Shown: positions 1 through 10,700, counted from the first letter of the stretch. The stretch: 64,000 nt of DNA from DASQPR01 sp963797675 (GCA_963797675.1 CAWCQQ010000006.1:124001-188000); one strand, 5' to 3'. The notes: generated by a model from the sequence alone, not told the origin. Made by a program: numbers and translations.

Positions 1-571
1 CGGCGCCGCTGGTGTTGTCGGCCTGGTCGCCGTTGTAGACGAACGTGTATTCGCCCGCACCCGGGTGCCAGGTCGCCGGTCCGGTCGCCGTCGGCAGGTA
101 GAAGGTGACCGCGAGGCTGGTGTCCGGTGCCACGTGCCAGGTGAGCGGATCGGTCACCACGTCGGCACCCGCGTACATGGTGGTGGAGGCGCTGCCTCCG
201 TCGAACGTCAGCTCGTGGATCGAGCCCGCCACGAGGTCCGCGGAGCCGCCGGGACCGTCGGAGGGCAGGGCCACGGTCGCGTGTCCGATGGTGATCGGAC
301 CGGTACCGAATTCATTGGAGAAGTGCAGCCGTAGGCGGTCGCCGCCGATCGACGTGTGCACGATCATGCGGATCGATTCGTCGCTGAAGCCGGTGAGAGA
401 ACCGCCGGTGTTGATCGGACTCGGTCCGATCAGACCGGCGCCCCACGAGCCGGCCCAGCCGATGAGAGGGTTGGCGGCCGCGTTGCTGCCGGATGTGGTG
501 ATGAGGACGGAGGCGACGACCACGGCCGCGGCGGCCAGTACGGCCACCGATGCCCTGAGGGGATGTTTCAC
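1..571 (-). CDS. Secreted SGNH/GDSL-family hydrolase, N-terminal part (runs off the left edge)
   Basis: The first about 190 residues are present; the 3' part lies outside the window. The GTG start at 571 follows a TGGAGG ribosome site. An N-terminal signal peptide (KHPLRASVAVLAAAAVVVAS) is followed by WAGSWGAGL and then IVHTSIGGDRLRLHFSNEFG, which is characteristic of the beta-rich N-terminal part of secreted actinobacterial SGNH hydrolases (lysophospholipase L1-like esterases). The catalytic GDS, GxND and DxxH blocks would lie in the missing part, so activity cannot be checked. It is divergent from the ABC exporter at 905. The family call is fairly safe; the substrate is unknown. Confidence 0.8.
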   Translation of the reverse strand, partial: MKHPLRASVAVLAAAAVVVASVLITTSGSNAAANPLIGWAGSWGAGLIGPSPINTGGSLTGFSDESIRMIVHTSIGGDRLRLHFSNEFGTGPITIGHATVALPSDGPGGSADLVAGSIHELTFDGGSASTTMYAGADVVTDPLTWHVAPDTSLAVTFYLPTATGPATWHPGAGEYTFVYNGDQADNTSGA

Positions 572-687
572 AACGGTGAACCTCCATAGCATGGCCATTA
601 CGGCCGGTTTTGAATGGATCTGCTGGGTGCGCTGATGATCTCAGACCACTAACGACATTCTTAGATCTATCGATCCCCGGATAGCGC

Positions 688-727
688 CCATCCATCGGTT
701 GATTTAGATTGGCAAATCTATGGATGG
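688..727. promoter_or_regulatory. Dyad-symmetric element in the 572-904 intergenic region
   Basis: The 333-base gap between the divergent SGNH hydrolase and ABC exporter contains no convincing gene and is AT-richer than its surroundings. CCATCCAT (688-695) is the reverse complement of ATGGATGG (720-727), and inside it TAGATT (705-710) pairs with AATCTA (715-720) around a GGCA loop. It could be an operator or a transcript hairpin. A weak TAATCT -10-like hexamer lies at 867-872, upstream of the ABC gene. Function is inferred from symmetry and position only. Confidence 0.35.
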
Positions 728-904
728 CCATAACGATCGGGTGTGATAAAGAGGCCGTTCGAATCATTCCGAAGGGAATATGTCCCGGTCATGGCCTCGT
801 GCATGGATATATACCCCCATTAAGGGTGGCCGCGACACAACACTTCCATCGATTCCCGGATGCGGTTAATCTCTGGTCAATCAATAACGGTGAATGGAGA
901 GTCA

Positions 905-2732
905 ATGGCGGCAAGCCGAGACATCCTGGTCAAAGGCTCCCGGTTGATGTCCAAGGCAATCCGCGCCGAGCCGAAGGTGTTCGCGGTCTCGGTCGGCGGC
1001 GCGGTCGTCGTGGCGCTCCTCACGGTTGCCAGCGCCTACATCATCGGTGACATCATCGCGGACGTCGTCGTGCCCGGCATCCGTCACGGAAACATGGACA
1101 CCGCCGGACTGATCGTCGCGGTGACCGTGCTGGTCGGCGTCAGCGTGCTCAAGATGGCCGGCATTTTCGGCCGGCGGCTGGGGTCGGCCTACTTCCAACT
1201 CCGCATGCAGGCGACCTACCGGCGCGCAGTGACCCGGCGCTATCTGGAGTTGCCGGTCGCCTGGCATCAGGCCAATCCCGACCGGACAATTACTGTCCAA
1301 TGCAAGTTCGGACATTGACGCCACATGGCTTCCGACCGGGACGATCACGTACGCATTCGCGACGATGGTGCTGCTGTTCACCGCGCTCGTCTCGCTGTTC
1401 ATCACCGACTGGGCGCTCGGCCTGGTCGGCCTCGGATTCTTTCCGCTGCTGTTCGGCATCTACTTCAAGTACTCGCACGACGTCGCCCCCCGCTATGCGA
1501 AGGTGCAGGCGCTCCGTGGCGAGGTGAGCACGATGGCGCACGAGAGCTTCGACGGCGCACTGGTGATCAAGACGATGGGCCGGGAGGCGTACGAGACGGC
1601 CCGCTTCACCGCCAAGGTCACCGAACTGCGCAACGAGAACATCCGGGTGGGCCGCGTCCGCGGCGTCTACGACCCGATCCTCGCCTCGATCCCCAGCCTG
1701 GGCACGCTGATCGTGTTGATGGTCGGCTCGATCCGGCTTACCGAAGGCGCGATCGGCGTGAGCGGCCTGGTCAGCGCCGCATATCTGTTCGCTCTGATGG
1801 ACGCGCCGGTGCGCGCGATCGGCTGGTTCCTGACCGCGCTGCCACGGGCCGTGGTCGCCTACGAGCGGGTCGAGAAGGTGCTCGATGCGCCGGGCCAGAT
1901 GGCGTACGGCACCGGCGACCTGCGTCCCCGAAAGTCGACCGGCGCCGTGCTGCGGTTCACCGGCGTCACGTACGGGCACGAGACCGCCCAACCCGTACTG
2001 CGGAAGGTCGGTTTCACCGCACCGGCCGGCGCCGTGATCGCCCTGGTCGGAGCGACCGGCTCCGGCAAGTCCACGATCGCGTCGCTGGCCTGCCGGCTGC
2101 TCGATCCGGACGCCGGCACGGTACGGCTGGACCGGATCGACGTCCGTACGCTGACCGCCGAATCGCTGGCCGCGACCGTGGCACTCGTACCGCAGATCCC
2201 GTTTGTCTTCGACGACACCGTGCGAGGCAACATCGCGCTCGGCCGCGCCGGGATCGACGACGAGACGGTGTGGTGGGCACTGCGTGCGGCGCAGGCGGAT
2301 GCGTTCGTGGCACGCCTGCCGGACGGGCTCGACACCCAGGTCGGTGAACGTGGCACGACCCTCTCCGGCGGCCAACGGCAGCGGTTGACGCTGGCTCGCG
2401 CGCTGGCCGGACGGCCGCGGCTCCTGGTGCTCGACGACGCGACCAGTGCCGTCGATCCGAAGGTGGAGGCGGCGATCCTCCGCGACCTGCGGGCCGGCGC
2501 CGGCGCGCAGCAGACGATGCTCATCATCGCCCACCGCCCGGCCACGATCGCGATCGCCGACCAGGTGGTGTTCCTGTCCGGCGGGCGGATCGCCGCGACC
2601 GGTTCCCATACCGACCTGCTGGCCACCGTCGACGGCTACGCCGACCTGGTCAACGCCTACGTTCGCGCGGAAGCAGAACGTGCCCTGGCCCGCGCGTACG
2701 CGGAAGAGACCGAACTGGGAGCGAACGCATGA
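905..2732 (+). CDS. ABC exporter half-transporter (TMD-NBD), first subunit, frameshifted
   Basis: Membrane exporter subunit with an N-terminal transmembrane domain and a C-terminal ATPase. The ATG at 905 has GGAGAG just upstream. The frame breaks near 1277-1279, where one C too many in a CCC run stops translation at 1318; dropping it restores NPTGQLLSNASSDIDATW and joins the two halves into about 608 residues. The NBD has Walker A GATGSGKST, signature LSGGQRQR and H-loop IIAHRP. Walker B ends LLVLDDATS, so the catalytic glutamate is replaced by aspartate. It overlaps the next ABC gene by 4 bases (ATGA), and the pair forms a heterodimer. The substrate may be the product of the nearby NRPS locus (inference). 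Confidence 0.85.
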
Positions 2733-4522
2733 CCGGACCGGACGCCACGGCGGAGAGCCGTCCGTCGATCGTGGCCACGCTGCGCCGGGGGATGTCGCTG
2801 TCCCCGACGCTCTACAAGGGCATCGCCGGCACCATCGCGCTCGCGGTCGTGATGACCAGCGGTCAGGTGATCGTGCCGATCGCGATCCAGCATGCGATCG
2901 ACTCCGGCCTGCGGGCACCCGGCGGCCCGAACCTCGACTACGTGGCCTGGACCGTGGTGATCACCGCCTCCGTCCTGGTCGTGACCACGTGCTGCGGCTA
3001 CCTGATGACGGTCCGGCTGTTCACCACCAGCGAGACGGCGCTGGCGCAGGTCCGGGCCCGGGTGTTCCGGCACGTTCACGACCTGTCGATGCTGCACCAG
3101 CAGGGTGAGCGGCGTGGCGCGCTGGTGTCGCGGGTGACCGGCGACATCGACACGATCACGACGTTCCTGCAGTGGAACGGCGTCGTCATCCTGATGAGCG
3201 CCGGACAGGTGCTGGTCACAACGATCGTGATGACGGTCTACTCGTGGCAGCTCACGCTGTCGGTGCTGGTGGTGTTCGCACCGGTGGCGCTGATCGTCCG
3301 CGGCAGCCAGCGTCGGCTCGTCGACCGCTACGGCACGATCCGGCGCCGGGCCGCGACAATGCTCGCCACCATCGCCGAGAGCGTGGTAGGTGCGCAGGTG
3401 ATCCGGTCCTACAACGTGTCCGATCGGTCGCGGGCGCGTATCGACGAGGCGGTCAACGGATATCGCAGCGCCGGCGAGCGGGCGATGGCCGTGACCGTCA
3501 CCGCGTACTCGATGGGCGAGTTGGGCACCGGGATCGCGCTCGGCGCCGTCACGTCGGTCGGGCTGTGGCTGGGCGTCGGAGGCTCGTTGACGATCGGGCA
3601 GATCACGGCGTACCTCTTCTTGGTCACGCTCTTCGTGACGCCGGCGCAGGTGGCCAGTGAGATGCTCAACGACGCGGTCAACGCGGTCGCCGGTTGGCGA
3701 CGCGTGCTCGACGTGCTCGACCTGCAGCCGGATGTCCTCGATCCGGTGGAGGGCGTCGACCTGCCGGCCGGTGCGCTGGATGTCGCGTTCCACGGGGTCG
3801 GATTCGCCTACCCCGGCGGGCCGCCGGTGCTGACCGGCGTCAGCGTGGAGATCGCCGCGAAGAGCCGGGTGGCCATCGTCGGCGAGACCGGTGCGGGCAA
3901 GACCACGATGGCCAAGCTGCTGACCCGGCTGATGGACCCGACCGAGGGTCGGATCCTGCTCGCCGGGGTGCCGATCGAGCAGGTCAGCTTCGCCTGCCTG
4001 CGGGCGCGGATGGTGATGGTGCCGCAGGACGGGTTCCTGTTCAAGGCGACGATCGCGGAGAACGTCCGGTTCGGCGCGGAGGGTCTTCCGGACGAGACGA
4101 TCGAGGCCGCGTTCGCCGAGGTGGGGCTCGCCGACTGGCTGGCCACGCTGCCGCACGGCCTGGCCACGCCGGTGGGCGAGCGTGGTGAGGCGCTCAGCGT
4201 CGGCGAGCGCCAGCTGGTTGCGATCGTGCGCGCCCACGTCGCCAACCCCGACCTGCTGGTGCTGGACGAGGCCACCAGCGCGGTCGATCCGGCCACCGAG
4301 GTACGCCTGCAGCGGGCCATGGATGCGGTTACCCGCGGCCGGACCACGGTGACCGTGGCGCATCGGCTGTCCACCGCTCAGCACGCCGATGAGGTGATCG
4401 TGGTGGACAACGGCCGGATCGTGCAGCGCGGTGTGCACGACGACCTGATCCGCGACCCGCACTCGGTGTACGGCCAGCTCTACGCGTTCTGGCTGGAGCA
4501 TTCCCAGGCGGCGACGGCGTAA
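2729..4522 (+). CDS. ABC exporter half-transporter (TMD-NBD), second subunit
   Basis: Intact 597-residue TMD-NBD protein, translationally coupled to the preceding ABC gene by an ATGA overlap. Six hydrophobic segments precede the ATPase. Walker A is GETGAGKTT, Walker B LLVLDEATSAVD with the catalytic glutamate intact, and the H-loop VAHRLS. The signature is LSVGERQ instead of LSGGQ. With its partner this gives one consensus and one degenerate nucleotide site, as in TmrAB and BmrCD-type heterodimeric exporters. It ends 3 bases before the convergent sulfotransferase gene. Role: export of a drug, lipid or secondary metabolite; the actual substrate cannot be read from sequence. Confidence 0.92.
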   Translation: MTGPDATAESRPSIVATLRRGMSLSPTLYKGIAGTIALAVVMTSGQVIVPIAIQHAIDSGLRAPGGPNLDYVAWTVVITASVLVVTTCCGYLMTVRLFTTSETALAQVRARVFRHVHDLSMLHQQGERRGALVSRVTGDIDTITTFLQWNGVVILMSAGQVLVTTIVMTVYSWQLTLSVLVVFAPVALIVRGSQRRLVDRYGTIRRRAATMLATIAESVVGAQVIRSYNVSDRSRARIDEAVNGYRSAGERAMAVTVTAYSMGELGTGIALGAVTSVGLWLGVGGSLTIGQITAYLFLVTLFVTPAQVASEMLNDAVNAVAGWRRVLDVLDLQPDVLDPVEGVDLPAGALDVAFHGVGFAYPGGPPVLTGVSVEIAAKSRVAIVGETGAGKTTMAKLLTRLMDPTEGRILLAGVPIEQVSFACLRARMVMVPQDGFLFKATIAENVRFGAEGLPDETIEAAFAEVGLADWLATLPHGLATPVGERGEALSVGERQLVAIVRAHVANPDLLVLDEATSAVDPATEVRLQRAMDAVTRGRTTVTVAHRLSTAQHADEVIVVDNGRIVQRGVHDDLIRDPHSVYGQLYAFWLEHSQAATA

Positions 4523-4525
4523 GGG

Positions 4526-5677
4526 CTAGACCACCGGGAGCGCGGACGGCTGCCACGTGCCGGACAGGACGGTGTCGCCGGTCAGCGGCGTACCCGGTTG
4601 GTCGGACTCGAGATCGGCGATCACCCGCGCCAGTTCGGTGCCGTCGACGATCCGCTGTGGCGACCGGTCCAGCGCATCCCGAGCGAGTGCCGTTCCGGCC
4701 TGCGAGTCGGCGGCCAACACCCGGCCGAGGACGGCGTCGGCGGGCAGGTGCAGATCCGCGTACGCGTAGAGCGCGGCCAGTGCCTCCCTCGGCGAGGCCA
4801 CCAGGTCGTCGTACCGGAGGCCGAACATATCGGCGCCGGTGTTCTGGCGAGCCCGGGCACCTCGCATCAGCGCCACCCAATGGCAGGCCATCGACTCGAT
4901 CGGGGTGAGCAATCGGTCCTGTGCACTCCGGTACTGCGCGAGCAGCGGCAGCAGCAGTCCCAGCCGATCCTGTGCCGCGGCCTGCACCGCATCGGGCGCA
5001 TCCGGCGGCGTACCGAACGCGCGCATCGTGGAGACGGCCCAGTCGTACGCGTCGCGATAGAGGAACACCGCCCGCGACGCCGGGAAGTGGCGCGCGATGA
5101 TCGCCGCGAGGTCGATCGCGAAGCTGCGGAACTTGATCGCCACGACCGGTGCCGACGCGCTTTCGCGAGGCGCGCAGATGATCCGCGTACACGTCCGGAC
5201 CAGGGCGTCCACGTCGTCGCCGGTCAGCTGGCCGGTCTCGCGGAGAATGAGGAGTTGGGTGTAGACGTCCGGCTCGGACAGTGCCGACACACCGGGTGTC
5301 TCGCGCAGCAGCCGACTGACCACAGTGGAGCCGCATCGGCCGACCGAATAGAGCAGCAGCAGGCCGCCGATGTCCGGCACCTCGTCGGCCAGGGCGTGCA
5401 GCGTGTCGAACCCGACCGCGATCAAGCCGGTCGCCGCCTCGTACTGTGCCTGGTAGTAGAACGGCGCTGCGCCGAGGTCAATGCCGGTCGGGACCTCGAC
5501 GAAGAGCGCCTCCCGGGTGGCCGGGTCGAGACAGTAGAGGCTGATGTCCGGCGACGTCAGGACGGCCCGCGCGTCGACCGCGCCGACGTCGTGCGATCGG
5601 AAGTGACCCGGGGCGACAACCGCCACCGGATAGGGCCGGCACTTCTCGTCGATCACCAGACGGCGCGCGGAAACCAT
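4526..5677 (-). CDS. PAPS-dependent sulfotransferase family protein
   Basis: A 383-residue cytosolic protein. SVGRCGST at about residues 111-118 is the 5'-phosphosulfate-binding P-loop, and FLYRDAYDWAVS further on matches the 3'-phosphate-binding strand-helix; both belong to the sulfotransferase fold that moves sulfate from PAPS to a hydroxyl or amine. The ATG at 5677 was chosen because homology-like sequence begins there, although no strong ribosome site is visible; a GTG three codons earlier is possible. It is convergent with the ABC exporter and divergent from the SGNH hydrolase at 5785. The acceptor is unknown; a tailoring role in the adjacent NRPS locus is inferred from location. Confidence 0.78.
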   Translation of the reverse strand: MVSARRLVIDEKCRPYPVAVVAPGHFRSHDVGAVDARAVLTSPDISLYCLDPATREALFVEVPTGIDLGAAPFYYQAQYEAATGLIAVGFDTLHALADEVPDIGGLLLLYSVGRCGSTVVSRLLRETPGVSALSEPDVYTQLLILRETGQLTGDDVDALVRTCTRIICAPRESASAPVVAIKFRSFAIDLAAIIARHFPASRAVFLYRDAYDWAVSTMRAFGTPPDAPDAVQAAAQDRLGLLLPLLAQYRSAQDRLLTPIESMACHWVALMRGARARQNTGADMFGLRYDDLVASPREALAALYAYADLHLPADAVLGRVLAADSQAGTALARDALDRSPQRIVDGTELARVIADLESDQPGTPLTGDTVLSGTWQPSALPVV

Positions 5678-5784
5678 GCCCGACACTGTAGCGAAAATTG
5701 ATGTGCACGCATGTATCGATGGACGGGTTCCCGCCGGTAGGCTCGCGATCTGCGGGCACGTGCGAAAGACAAAGAGGTCAAGCA

Positions 5785-6477
5785 ATGGGTACGACGTACG
5801 CGACGAGCCGTGAGGCGGCTGATCCGTACTGTCTGGATGACGGTGAGGCGGCCCGGCTGCTCGCCGACCACCCGTGGCGGCGCTTCGCGGTGCTCGGGGA
5901 CAGCGTCGCCGAAGGCATCTTCGAACCGACCCCCGGCTATCTCGACGTCTCGTGGACCGACCGAATCGCCGTCGAGTTGGCCGCGGCGGCCGCATCGGAC
6001 CTGGTCTATCGCAACCTCGGCCAGCGCAATCTGGTCGCCGCACAGGTTCGTAGCGGCCAGCTCGCGGATGCGATCGCGTTCCGACCGGATCTCGCGTTGG
6101 TAGCCTGCGGTGCCAATGACGCGATCGATCCGCGCTACCGGCCGGATGCGGTCGACGCCGAGCTGAGCCTGATGATCCGCGCGTTGCAGGCGGTCGGCAC
6201 GACCGTGATGACGATCAGCGTGCTCGTCCTCGACGACTATCCCGGCCTGCCACGGGCGGTCCGGCCGGCCGTACCGGGACGGTTGAAGATCTGGCGCGCC
6301 CACCTGGCCGCGCTGGGCGCCGCGCTCGGCACCGTACATGTGGATCTGACCGACCATCCGTCCGAGACGGGTCCGGGCATGATCTCCGCCGACGGCGTGC
6401 ACGGCAGCGGGCGCAGCCACGCGATCTCCGCGGCCGCGTCGGTCCGGCGTCTCGGCGCCCATCTCAAGAATTGTTAG
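5785..6477 (+). CDS. SGNH/GDSL hydrolase (esterase/lipase type)
   Basis: A 230-residue cytosolic SGNH hydrolase without a signal peptide. Block I is VLGDSVAEG (nucleophile Ser), block III is CGANDAID and block V is DGVHGSG (Asp and His); block II glycine lies in YRNLGQRN. The ATG at 5785 has AAGAGG 7 bases upstream. The HSL-type esterase follows after 20 bases on the same strand, probably co-transcribed. In this setting it could release or deacylate an NRPS-bound product, but that is only a suggestion. The family assignment is secure. Confidence 0.85.
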   Translation: MGTTYATSREAADPYCLDDGEAARLLADHPWRRFAVLGDSVAEGIFEPTPGYLDVSWTDRIAVELAAAAASDLVYRNLGQRNLVAAQVRSGQLADAIAFRPDLALVACGANDAIDPRYRPDAVDAELSLMIRALQAVGTTVMTISVLVLDDYPGLPRAVRPAVPGRLKIWRAHLAALGAALGTVHVDLTDHPSETGPGMISADGVHGSGRSHAISAAASVRRLGAHLKNC

Positions 6478-6497
6478 ACATCTATATAGGAGAGACG

Positions 6498-7448
6498 ATG
6501 CCACTCGATCCGCAGGCTCAGGCGATCCGTGACCGACGGGCGACCGCACGTGTGGCCGCACTCTACGAGATGTCTCTGGACCAGGCCCGCGAGGCCGATC
6601 TCGCGGATATCCGCGCCGGCGGCGGCAGCCCGGAGCCGGTCGCGGCCGTCGAGGAGCGTACGTTCGCCGGGCCCGGCGGTCCGTTGACCGTACGGTTCTA
6701 CCGGCCGTCTCTCGCGCCGGACCTGCCGGTGCTGGTCTACCTGTTCGGCGGCGGTTGGACGCTGGGCAGCATCGACACCGCCGACGGCATCGCCCGCAGT
6801 CTCGCCAACGCGGCCGGATGCGTGGTGGCCACGCCCGGCTATCGGCTGGCGCCGGAGGCGAAGTTCCCGGCCGCCGTCCAGGACGGCGTCGCGACCCTGC
6901 GCTGGGTGGCTGAGCACGCGACCGACCTGGCCGTGGACGGCACGCGGATCGCGGTCGGCGGAGACAGCGCCGGCGGCAACCTCGCCGCGGCAAGCACACT
7001 GGTACTGCGCGACGAGGGCGGCCCGAAGCTGGTCGGTCAGCTCCTGGTCTACCCGAATACCGACTACCTCGCCGACACCCCGTCCATGCGGGACAACGCG
7101 GACCCGTGGCTGTTCAACCGGGTGTCGGTCGCTTGGTACTGGGGGCACTATCTGACCGACTCCCGCGACGGCAGCAACCCGCTGGCCTCGCCGCTGCGGG
7201 CACCCGACCTGTCCGGCCTACCGCCGGCGCTGGTGATCACCGCCGAATACGATCCGCTGCGCGATGAGGGTGAGGCGTACGCGGCCCGGCTCGACGAGGC
7301 CGGCGTGCCGGTGACGGTGCGCCGGTTCGATGGGGTGATGCACGGCTTCTTCGCGATGGCCGGCACCCTGGACGCCGGTGCGGCCGCGGTCGCCGAGGCC
7401 GCCTGTGAGCTGCGCGGATGGTTCCGCACTCCGACGGCGCACGGATAG
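6498..7448 (+). CDS. Alpha/beta hydrolase, HSL (acetyl esterase) family
   Basis: A 316-residue alpha/beta hydrolase. The nucleophile elbow is GDSAGG, the acid is in AEYDPLRDEG and the catalytic histidine in MHGFFAM. The oxyanion-hole motif, normally HGGGW, reads FGGGW here, so its first residue is changed although the three glycines remain. The ATG at 6498 follows TAGGAGAGAC. It lies 20 bases after the SGNH hydrolase, which suggests an operon. Likely reaction: hydrolysis of short acyl esters or amides; the natural substrate is unknown. Confidence 0.87.
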   Translation: MPLDPQAQAIRDRRATARVAALYEMSLDQAREADLADIRAGGGSPEPVAAVEERTFAGPGGPLTVRFYRPSLAPDLPVLVYLFGGGWTLGSIDTADGIARSLANAAGCVVATPGYRLAPEAKFPAAVQDGVATLRWVAEHATDLAVDGTRIAVGGDSAGGNLAAASTLVLRDEGGPKLVGQLLVYPNTDYLADTPSMRDNADPWLFNRVSVAWYWGHYLTDSRDGSNPLASPLRAPDLSGLPPALVITAEYDPLRDEGEAYAARLDEAGVPVTVRRFDGVMHGFFAMAGTLDAGAAAVAEAACELRGWFRTPTAHG

Positions 7449-7762
7449 CGCTATTTCACATCGATGCCCTTGACATCGATGATTCCGTATGCGAACGTGC
7501 GCTCACCGGACCAATGGAAGAGCCGATGGGCTCCATGATGCCGACACTCGCCGCGACATGGTGATTGTCAGCGTCGAGGAGATGACCGGGTCAGTGATGG
7601 CGGCCGTGTCCGGCTGATCCCGGCACCGGATCACCGGTCCGCGATGTCCTCATATCGCGCCGGAGATGGGCTGTGCCCTGGTCACCCCGATCGATCCGCG
7701 CCGGCAGCGTTGCCGATCCGATGGCACGACGTCGATGGGACGACACCGATGGGAAGACACTG
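7449..7762 (+). other. 314-base gap ahead of the NRPS gene
   Basis: No credible gene. Two copies of ACATCGATG (7458-7466 and 7473-7481), each holding the palindrome CATCGATG, lie just after the esterase stop codon and might be a paired operator. I see no rho-independent terminator and no strong sigma-70 promoter, so the NRPS could be read through from the esterase. Confidence 0.4.
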
Positions 7763-10700
7763 ATGGACAACGACTCCTGTCTGCTGCCGGTCTCGTTCGG
7801 GCAGCGCCGCATATGGCTCGTCGAACAGTTCCTGCCGTTCGGCGGCGCCTATCTCATTCCGTGTCGGGTGCCGATCGACGGTCCGGTGGACGTGACGGTG
7901 CTGGAGGCGGCGCTGGCGGTGGTGGTGAATCGGCATCAGACGCTGCGTACCTCGTTCCGTACGGTGGACGGCGGCCCGATGCAGGTGGTTGCGGCCGGTC
8001 GGGTTCCGGTATGGCGCGAGGATGTCCGTGACCGGCCGGATCCGGCGGCTGCGGTGGACGAGTGCGTGGCCGCGATGGCACGGGAGCCGTTCGATCTGGA
8101 GGTCGGTCCGCTACTGCGGGCACGGCTGCTGCAGGTGGCGGCGGACCGGTTCGAGCTGGTCGTGGTCACGCATCACCTGGTGGCCGACGCCGCGTCCGGC
8201 GATCTGCTGTTCGCGCGAGTGGGCTGCGGCGTATGAAGCGATCGCGGCCGGTACGGCGCCGAAGCTGCCGGAGCTGCCGATCCAGTACGGGGATGTCGTA
8301 CGGTGGCAGGCCGAAGCGAGCGACGCCGACGAGGTCTACTGGCGGTCTGCACTCGCCGGCGCACCGCAGGTCATCTCGCTGCCGTCGGACCGGCCGCGCC
8401 CGGTCGAACAGGCCGGTCAAGGTGCCACCGTCGCGTTCGCCATCGATGCGCCGGTCGTCGACGCGTTGCGCCGGATCGCCGCCGCTGCCGGGACCGCACC
8501 GGCCACCACCCTGCTGGCGCTGTACGCGACCGTCCTGTCCCGCTATGCCGGCCGTGACGACGTGCTGGTCGGATCACCGACGTCCGGTCGCACGCAGGAC
8601 GGGACCGAACACCTGATCGGCCCGTTCAGCAACACGCTGCCGGTACGCGTACGGACGGGTGACGATCCGACGTTCACCGCGCTCGTCGCCCGGATCCACG
8701 ATGTCACCACGGCCGGGCTCGAACACCAGATGCCGTTCGAGCGGATCCTGGACGTGGCCGACACCAGCCGGACGCTGTCCCACGCACCGCTCGTCCAGGT
8801 TCTCTTCACGGCGACCGAGGCGCCCGCTCCGATCGTCGCCGGTCCGGTCACGTTCCGGCCCTCGATCGTGGCCAACGGCACGTCCACCGTCGACCTCGCG
8901 CTCGCCGTCGAGGACCGAGGCGACGTCATCGGCGGCCGATTGACCTACGACACCGATCTGTTCGACCCGGCGACGGCGCACCGGATCGTCGCCTCGATGC
9001 GGATGGCGGCCGAGGCCGTGGCGGCCGATCCGCACGTACGCGTGACGGACATCGATCTGGTGGCGCGCGCGGATCGTGCACGGATTCTGGGCGAGTGGGG
9101 GACCGGTGCGGCGCTGGATGCACCGGACGATCTCGTCGCCATGCTGACGGATGCGCTGCAGGGGGATGAGCCGGCGGTGATCTCGGGCGACACGACGCTG
9201 AGCCGGGACGACGTGATGGAGTGGGCGGGCCAGATTGCCGCCGCACTGGCCGCCGCCGGTATCGGTGTCGAGTCGACCGTCGGTCTGTGCCTCCCGCGGG
9301 GTGTTGCGCTGGTACCGGCGATGTTGGGCGTGTGGATGACCGGGGCGGCGTACGTGCCGTTGGATCCGGGTTACCCGGCCGGCCGGTTGCGGGCGATGGC
9401 CGCGGATTCCGACATCCACCTGGTACTGACCCAGTCGTCGCTGGCCGGACTGGTCCGCGGCATGGTCGGTGCGGGCGTGGTCGTGGTCCGGGTCGATGCG
9501 CCGGACCTGCGGGCGGCCGCGCCGATGGCGCCGGTGCATGCCCGGACGGACGCGTTGGCGTACACGATCTTCACGTCCGGTTCGACCGGGCGGCCGAAGG
9601 GCGTGGCGGTGCCTCGGGGTGCAGTGGCGGCGCTGCTGCGGGCCTTCGCGGCCACGGTCCCGATCGGCGCCGATGACGTGCTGGTCGCGGTGACCACGCT
9701 GTCGTTCGACATCGCCGTCCTGGAGCTGCTGTTGCCACTGGTGGTCGGCGCTCGGGTGGTGGTGGCCGGCGCGGTCGCCGCCGCCGACGGGGTGGTGCTG
9801 CGACGGTTGCTACAGACCTCGGGGGCATCCGTGATGCAGGCGACACCGGCGACGTGGCGGATGCTGGTGGCGGCCGGCGGCGTACCCGGGTCCGTGCGTC
9901 TGCGGTTGTGCGGCGGTGAGGCGGTGCCGCCGGACCTGGTGGATGTGCTGTCCGGCGGCGGTGAGGCCTGGAACGTGTACGGCCCGACCGAGACGACGGT
10001 GTGGTCGGCCGCGGGGCGGATCTGGCCGAATCCAGCGGATGTCGTGGTCGGGCCGCCGATTCCGGGTACACGGCTGTTGGTGCTCGACACCGGCCTGGGA
10101 CTGGTGCCGCCGGGTGTGGTGGGCGAGGTGTTCATCGCCGGCGCCGGTGTCGCTCGAGGCTACGTGGGCCGGCCGGATCTGACCGCGGAGCGATTCGTCC
10201 CTGATCCGTTCGGGCCGTCCGGTGCCCGGATGTATCGCACCGGCGATCTGGCGCGCTGGCGCCCGGACGGCCGGTTGGACCTGCTGGGCCGGGTCGATCA
10301 TCAGGTGAAGGTGCGGGGCTTCCGGATCGAGACGGGTGAGATCGAGGCCGTCCTCGCCGAGCATCGCGGGATCGCGCACGTGGTGGTGACGGCGTACGTT
10401 CCGGATGGGGAGACGCAGGCGGCGAACCTGGTCGCATACGTGGTGCCCGCGACCGATCCGGTCGACCCCGCCGTGCTACGCCGGCATCTTCAGGCATACG
10501 TGCCGGATTACATGATTCCGGCGGTGTTCGTGACACTCGCCGAGTTGCCGTTGACCGACAACGGCAAGGTCGACCGGGCCCGGCTTCCGCTGCCGGAGTG
10601 GGGCAACGACGGCGCGGTCAGCTACGTGCCGCCGGAGACGCCGACCCAGCAACGGCTGGTGGAGATGTGGACCGAGCTGCTGCCGGAGGCGAAACAGATC

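Noticed and set aside
1300..4501. Long open frames antisense to the ABC exporter genes
   Set aside because: Shadows of high-GC coding sequence: Arg/Asp/His-rich translations without recognisable motifs, while the sense strand carries complete ABC domains.
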